From positions 1-15,939 of the forward strand of contig JBEKZQ010000093.1 in assembly GCA_049509675.1 (NCBI GenBank): DNA of 15,939 nucleotides, written 5' to 3'. Each line of letters starts with the position of its first letter. The first letter of the stretch is position 1. Positions 12,781 to 15,939 of this stretch are shown piece by piece. Under the pieces are notes generated by a model. It was not told the DNA's origin, made no database searches, and worked only from the letters and a program-made list of their open reading frames with translations. The DNA comes from JBEKZQ01 sp049509675 (lineage in GTDB: Bacteria; Planctomycetota; Planctomycetia; Pirellulales; Thermoguttaceae). Made by a program: the position numbers and the translations under genes.

Positions 12781-14661
12781 ATGACGATCGACCGGCTTGG
12801 GCCGTATGAGATCCACCGCCGCATTGGTCGCGGCGGCATGGGGACGGTCTATGCCGCGGTCAATCTCCAGACCGGGGAAGCGGCGGCGGTCAAGCTGCTC
12901 TTCGCTCCCATGGCGCTCGATCAGGACTTCCGTCAGCGCTTCGAGACGGAGATCGAGACCCTGCGCAAGCTGAACCATCCCAACATCGTACGCTTGTTCG
13001 GCTTCGGCGAACAGGACGGCCATCTGTTCTACGGCATGGAATTGATCGAGGGCAGCAGCCTGGAAGACCAGCTAAGCCGCGGCCGGGTCCTGGGCTGGCG
13101 CGAAGTAACGCAGATCGGCATCGAGATCGGTCGGGCCCTGCGGCACGCCCACGACCGCGGCGTGGTGCATCGCGACCTCAAGCCGGGCAACTTGTTGCTC
13201 ACCGCCGACGACCATGCCAAATTGTCCGACTTCGGCATTGCCCGGCTGTTCGGCAACCTGCGGCAGACCGGCGAGGGCAGCGTCCTGGGAACGGTGGAAT
13301 ACATGGCGCCCGAGCAGGCCGAAGGGCGGCCCGTGGGACCGCGCGCCGATCTGTACAGCCTCGGCGCGGTGCTCTACGTGCTGCTGACGCGGCGATTGCT
13401 CTTCCCGGGCGGATCGTTCGTCGAAGTCTTGCACAAGCAGCGCTTCGAGACACCCGACCCGGTGCGACGCTTCGTGGCCGACGTGCCCGTCGAGTTGGAA
13501 CAGATCGTCATGCAATTGTTGGAAAAGGATCCGGAGCGACGGATTGCCAATGCCACGCTGCTGGTGCGGCAGTTGGAAGCCATGCAGCAGGCGCTGACGC
13601 TGCGCGCCGGGCCGACGGCCCAACAGCCCGAGGAGCCGGCCCCGGCGCCGCCGGGCACGATCCAAAGGATGGTCGGGGAAAAGGAAGTGGACCTGCTGGC
13701 GGCGACGCGCGCGGCCACTTCAGAGGTCCGGGCGCAAGCGGCCGTCCCCGCATCGCCAGCCGAGGAAGCACTGGCAAAGCCAGTGGCACACGGCGGGGTC
13801 GCCGTGCCGCCGGCTGGGGAATCGCCCGTGGAACGGCCCCCGGAGGAACCGTCGGCCCCGGCCACGGCCCTGTTCGCGCATGGCCCGGCAACCGCGGTTG
13901 CGGCCGCCCAATCGCCGGGCCACTTCACCACCGTGCCAGCCGAGGACCTCGACCGCCCCGAAACTGCCACGCCCCGGCCGGCCTGGGTCTCTCCGCAGAC
14001 TTGGGTCCTGGCCGGCAGCCTGCTCGTCGTCGGGTTGGCGATCTGGTACTTCCTGCAACCGCCCTCCGCCGACCGGCTGTACGATCGTGTTGCCGCTCGG
14101 GCTGCGGAGAACAGCATCGACGCCTTGGAGCAGGCCGAAGGCGACATCCAACAGTTCCTTACCCGCTACTCCAGCGATTGGCGTTCGGAACAACTTCGCG
14201 GTTATGAGGACCAGATCGAGTTGCACCGCCTGGAGCATCGCATCGAGCTCCGCGCCAAGGGGCTCGCCGCCAACGAGAGCCTGATGCCCGTGGAACAGAC
14301 CTATCTGGAAGCGCTCGCCTATGCGCGGCTTAGCCCCGAGTTGGGCATGGCCAAGTTCCAAGCCTTGCTCGCCCTGTACGACACGCAGGGCGAACGGCAA
14401 GGGCCCACGGGACGATACCTGCAACTGGCCCACCGCCGGCTGACGCAACTGGGCGAGCAACTCGAACAGCAATCGCCCGCACACCTGGCCCTGCTGCAAG
14501 ATCGGCTCAACGAGGCCGATCGGCTCCGCCGCACCGAGCCGGCCCGGGCGGAGCGGATTTATCGGGCCGTCGTGGAGCTCTATGGCGAAAAACCGTGGGC
14601 GGCGACGGTCGTGCGCCGCGCGAGAAATGCCCTCGAAGAAAGAAGAACAGGCGGTAAATGA
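12781..14661 (+). CDS. Transmembrane serine/threonine protein kinase (PknB-type)
   Basis: A 626-aa receptor-like kinase. The cytoplasmic kinase domain (about 9-270) is complete: glycine loop IGRGGMGTVY at 15-24, ATP-binding Lys38 in AAVKLL, HRDLKPGN at 130-137 with catalytic Asp132, DFG at 150-152 and APEQ at 176-179. A Pro/Ala/Glu-rich disordered linker (about 275-400) leads to one membrane helix (about 408-425, WVLAGSLLVVGLAIWYFL). The remaining 200 residues are presumably outside the cytoplasm; they are helical and charged, with no PASTA or other sensor domain I recognise. ATG 12781 is at the conserved N-terminus; GGAG lies about ten bases upstream. Its TGA overlaps the hemB ATG, so the two are probably translationally coupled. 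Confidence 0.95.
   Translation: MTIDRLGPYEIHRRIGRGGMGTVYAAVNLQTGEAAAVKLLFAPMALDQDFRQRFETEIETLRKLNHPNIVRLFGFGEQDGHLFYGMELIEGSSLEDQLSRGRVLGWREVTQIGIEIGRALRHAHDRGVVHRDLKPGNLLLTADDHAKLSDFGIARLFGNLRQTGEGSVLGTVEYMAPEQAEGRPVGPRADLYSLGAVLYVLLTRRLLFPGGSFVEVLHKQRFETPDPVRRFVADVPVELEQIVMQLLEKDPERRIANATLLVRQLEAMQQALTLRAGPTAQQPEEPAPAPPGTIQRMVGEKEVDLLAATRAATSEVRAQAAVPASPAEEALAKPVAHGGVAVPPAGESPVERPPEEPSAPATALFAHGPATAVAAAQSPGHFTTVPAEDLDRPETATPRPAWVSPQTWVLAGSLLVVGLAIWYFLQPPSADRLYDRVAARAAENSIDALEQAEGDIQQFLTRYSSDWRSEQLRGYEDQIELHRLEHRIELRAKGLAANESLMPVEQTYLEALAYARLSPELGMAKFQALLALYDTQGERQGPTGRYLQLAHRRLTQLGEQLEQQSPAHLALLQDRLNEADRLRRTEPARAERIYRAVVELYGEKPWAATVVRRARNALEERRTGGK
13769..13785. repeat. Hairpin repeat fragment in the kinase linker
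   Basis: cactggc (13769-13775) and gccagtg (13779-13785) form a perfect 7-bp stem with an aaa loop, followed by gcac. It resembles one hairpin (cactgctgg/ccagcagtggcacc) of the insert at 9408-9436 and lies in the disordered linker, where an insertion would be tolerated. Confidence 0.4.
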
Positions 14662-15671
14662 ATCCTAACAACCCTTCGCCCGGCTTTCCCGCACTGCGGA
14701 TGCGGCGGCTTCGCTATCAACCGGCGGTCCGCACGCTGGTGCGGCAAACGCGGCTCGACCCCGGCCAGTTGATTCTGCCGCTGTTCGTGCGCCCCGGTCA
14801 GAACGTCCGTCAGGAAATCAAGGCCATGCCGGGCGTGTGCCAACTCTCGCCCGACCTGCTCGGCGAGGAAATCGGCCAGGCCGCGGAACTCGCCCTGGGC
14901 GGCGTCATCCTCTTCGGCATCCCCGACGCAAAGGACGCCACCGGCAGCCAGGCACTCCGCGACTCGGGCATCATTCCCCAGGCCATTCGGGCCGCAAAAC
15001 AAATCGCCCGCGAACTGTTGGTGATTACCGACCTCTGCCTGTGCGAGTACACGGATCACGGCCATTGCGGTCCCGTGGCGGCGACGGGCGGGCGTCTGGA
15101 CGTGGACAACGACGCCACGCTCAAGCTCCTGGCCGAGCAGGCGGTGGTTCACGCCCGGGCGGGCGCCGACATGATCGCCCCCAGCGGCATGATGGACGGC
15201 ATGGTGGGGGCGATCCGCGGCGGCTTGGACGCGGCCGGTTTCGCCCATCTGCCCATCATGAGCTATGCGGCCAAATATGCCAGCGCCTTCTATGGCCCCT
15301 TTCGCGAGGCGGCCGAGAGCGCCCCCCAATTCGGCGACCGGCGCAGCTATCAGATGGATCCCGCTGCTGCCGCCGGCCAGGCCCTGCGGGAAATCGAACT
15401 CGATCTGGCCGAGGGGGCCGACATCATCATGGTCAAGCCGGCCCTGGCCTATCTCGATATCCTCCGCCAGGCCAGCCAGCAGTTCCCCGGTGTGCCGCTG
15501 GCGGCCTACAACGTATCGGGCGAGTACAGCATGGTGAAGGCCGCCGCCGAGCGCGGCTGGCTCGATGAAAGGGCGGTGGTTCTGGAGTGCCTTACGGCAA
15601 TCTGCCGCGCCGGCGCAAACATCATTTTGACCTATTGGGCCAAGGACGTGGCAAAGTGGCTGGCCAAGTAG
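14658..15671 (+). CDS. hemB: Porphobilinogen synthase (delta-aminolevulinic acid dehydratase)
   Basis: Condenses two 5-aminolevulinate molecules to porphobilinogen in haem and cobalamin synthesis. The 337-aa protein has the two active-site lysines, Lys206 in MSYAAKYASAFYGPF and Lys260 in IIMVKPALAYLD, and the conserved APSGMMDGMVGAIR at 174-187. Cysteines 127, 129 and 137 in LCLCEYTDHGHCG correspond to the catalytic zinc site, so this is the zinc-type enzyme rather than the magnesium-only type with Asp/Ala replacements. ATG 14658 overlaps the kinase TGA (ATGA); a purine-rich GAAGAAAGAAGAA lies upstream. No other haem genes are visible in the window. Confidence 0.97.
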   Translation: MNPNNPSPGFPALRMRRLRYQPAVRTLVRQTRLDPGQLILPLFVRPGQNVRQEIKAMPGVCQLSPDLLGEEIGQAAELALGGVILFGIPDAKDATGSQALRDSGIIPQAIRAAKQIARELLVITDLCLCEYTDHGHCGPVAATGGRLDVDNDATLKLLAEQAVVHARAGADMIAPSGMMDGMVGAIRGGLDAAGFAHLPIMSYAAKYASAFYGPFREAAESAPQFGDRRSYQMDPAAAAGQALREIELDLAEGADIIMVKPALAYLDILRQASQQFPGVPLAAYNVSGEYSMVKAAAERGWLDERAVVLECLTAICRAGANIILTYWAKDVAKWLAK

Positions 15672-15785
15672 CTTCCCACCCTGGAAAACAAGGGGTATCG
15701 ACGACTTTCCCGGTTGCCTGTATCATAGGTTGTGGTTCGCTACGACACCCGTTGTGACACCCGGACGCGATAACCCGGGGGATGG

Positions 15786-15939
15786 GTGACAAGCAAAATC
15801 GCCTTCTGTCTGGCTGCGGCCGAGGAAACCGCCGACGGCCGCGCGGTGCTGTTGACGCAGCGCGACGTCCGCGAGCTGCAGCTTGCCAGCGGCGCGATCC
15901 GCGCCGGCATCGGCATCCTGCTGCGGCGCGCCGGTCTTG
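15786..15939 (+). CDS. RACo-type ASKHA/DUF4445 protein, C-terminal-domain fragment (cut by window end)
   Basis: From GTG 15786 the frame encodes AAAEETADGRAVLLTQRDVR followed by ELQLASGAIRAGIGILLRRA, a characteristic stretch of the C-terminal part of RACo-like reductive activators of corrinoid proteins (a 2Fe-2S ferredoxin domain followed by an ASKHA ATPase domain, about 600 aa in full). The ferredoxin and most of the ATPase domain should lie upstream but do not: an in-frame TAA is at 15771-15773 and the neighbouring frames show nothing similar back to hemB. So the gene is 5'-truncated, or is a stand-alone C-terminal piece. Its 3' end lies outside the window. Start uncertain. Confidence 0.65.
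   Translation, partial: MTSKIAFCLAAAEETADGRAVLLTQRDVRELQLASGAIRAGIGILLRRAGL

Overview
This is a high-GC chromosomal window made almost entirely of housekeeping genes, with many short palindromic repeats in the gaps and in two coding regions. The best guess is a planctomycete of the Pirellulales type. That is an inference from style: several starts lack a good Shine-Dalgarno, GTG starts occur, a receptor-like Ser/Thr kinase of the PknB type sits beside hemB, a cupin sugar isomerase carries an export signal, and genes of one pathway are scattered. No rRNA, tRNA, CRISPR array, transposase or prophage gene was found.

Layout. yidD (+) is followed by a convergent HMGL-type aldolase (-) and a histidine phosphatase (+). 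Then comes a minus-strand block: a RidA-family remnant, hisG and hisI (translationally coupled, first and mid-pathway histidine enzymes), and an exported cupin of the D-lyxose isomerase family. Next, also on the minus strand, is ftsK, then a DUF1778 antitoxin-like remnant whose stop overlaps the start of bcp/prxQ. Divergent from ftsK, after about 490 bp of noncoding or repeat-bearing DNA, is a plus-strand GT-C type membrane glycosyltransferase. It converges on truB (-), with a secreted TPR-protein gene (-) upstream of truB. Finally a transmembrane Ser/Thr kinase (+) overlaps hemB (+) by ATGA, and the window ends in a 5'-truncated fragment of a RACo-type ASKHA (DUF4445) protein.

The most unusual content is repeat biology rather than a new gene system. 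At least five elements resemble REP/BIME sequences with GGGGACAG or GGGGTC(A/T)GGTCCAT arms. One, about 180 bp long, lies in frame inside the glycosyltransferase gene and contains a potential three-way junction. Another is a nested element with a perfect 24-bp inverted repeat that abuts the truB start; a diverged third copy of its arm lies beyond the TPR gene, so that gene is bracketed by copies in the same orientation. Two decayed genes (RidA and DUF1778) have breakpoints exactly at a neighbouring gene or a repeat. I found no convincing novel multi-gene defence or metabolic system.
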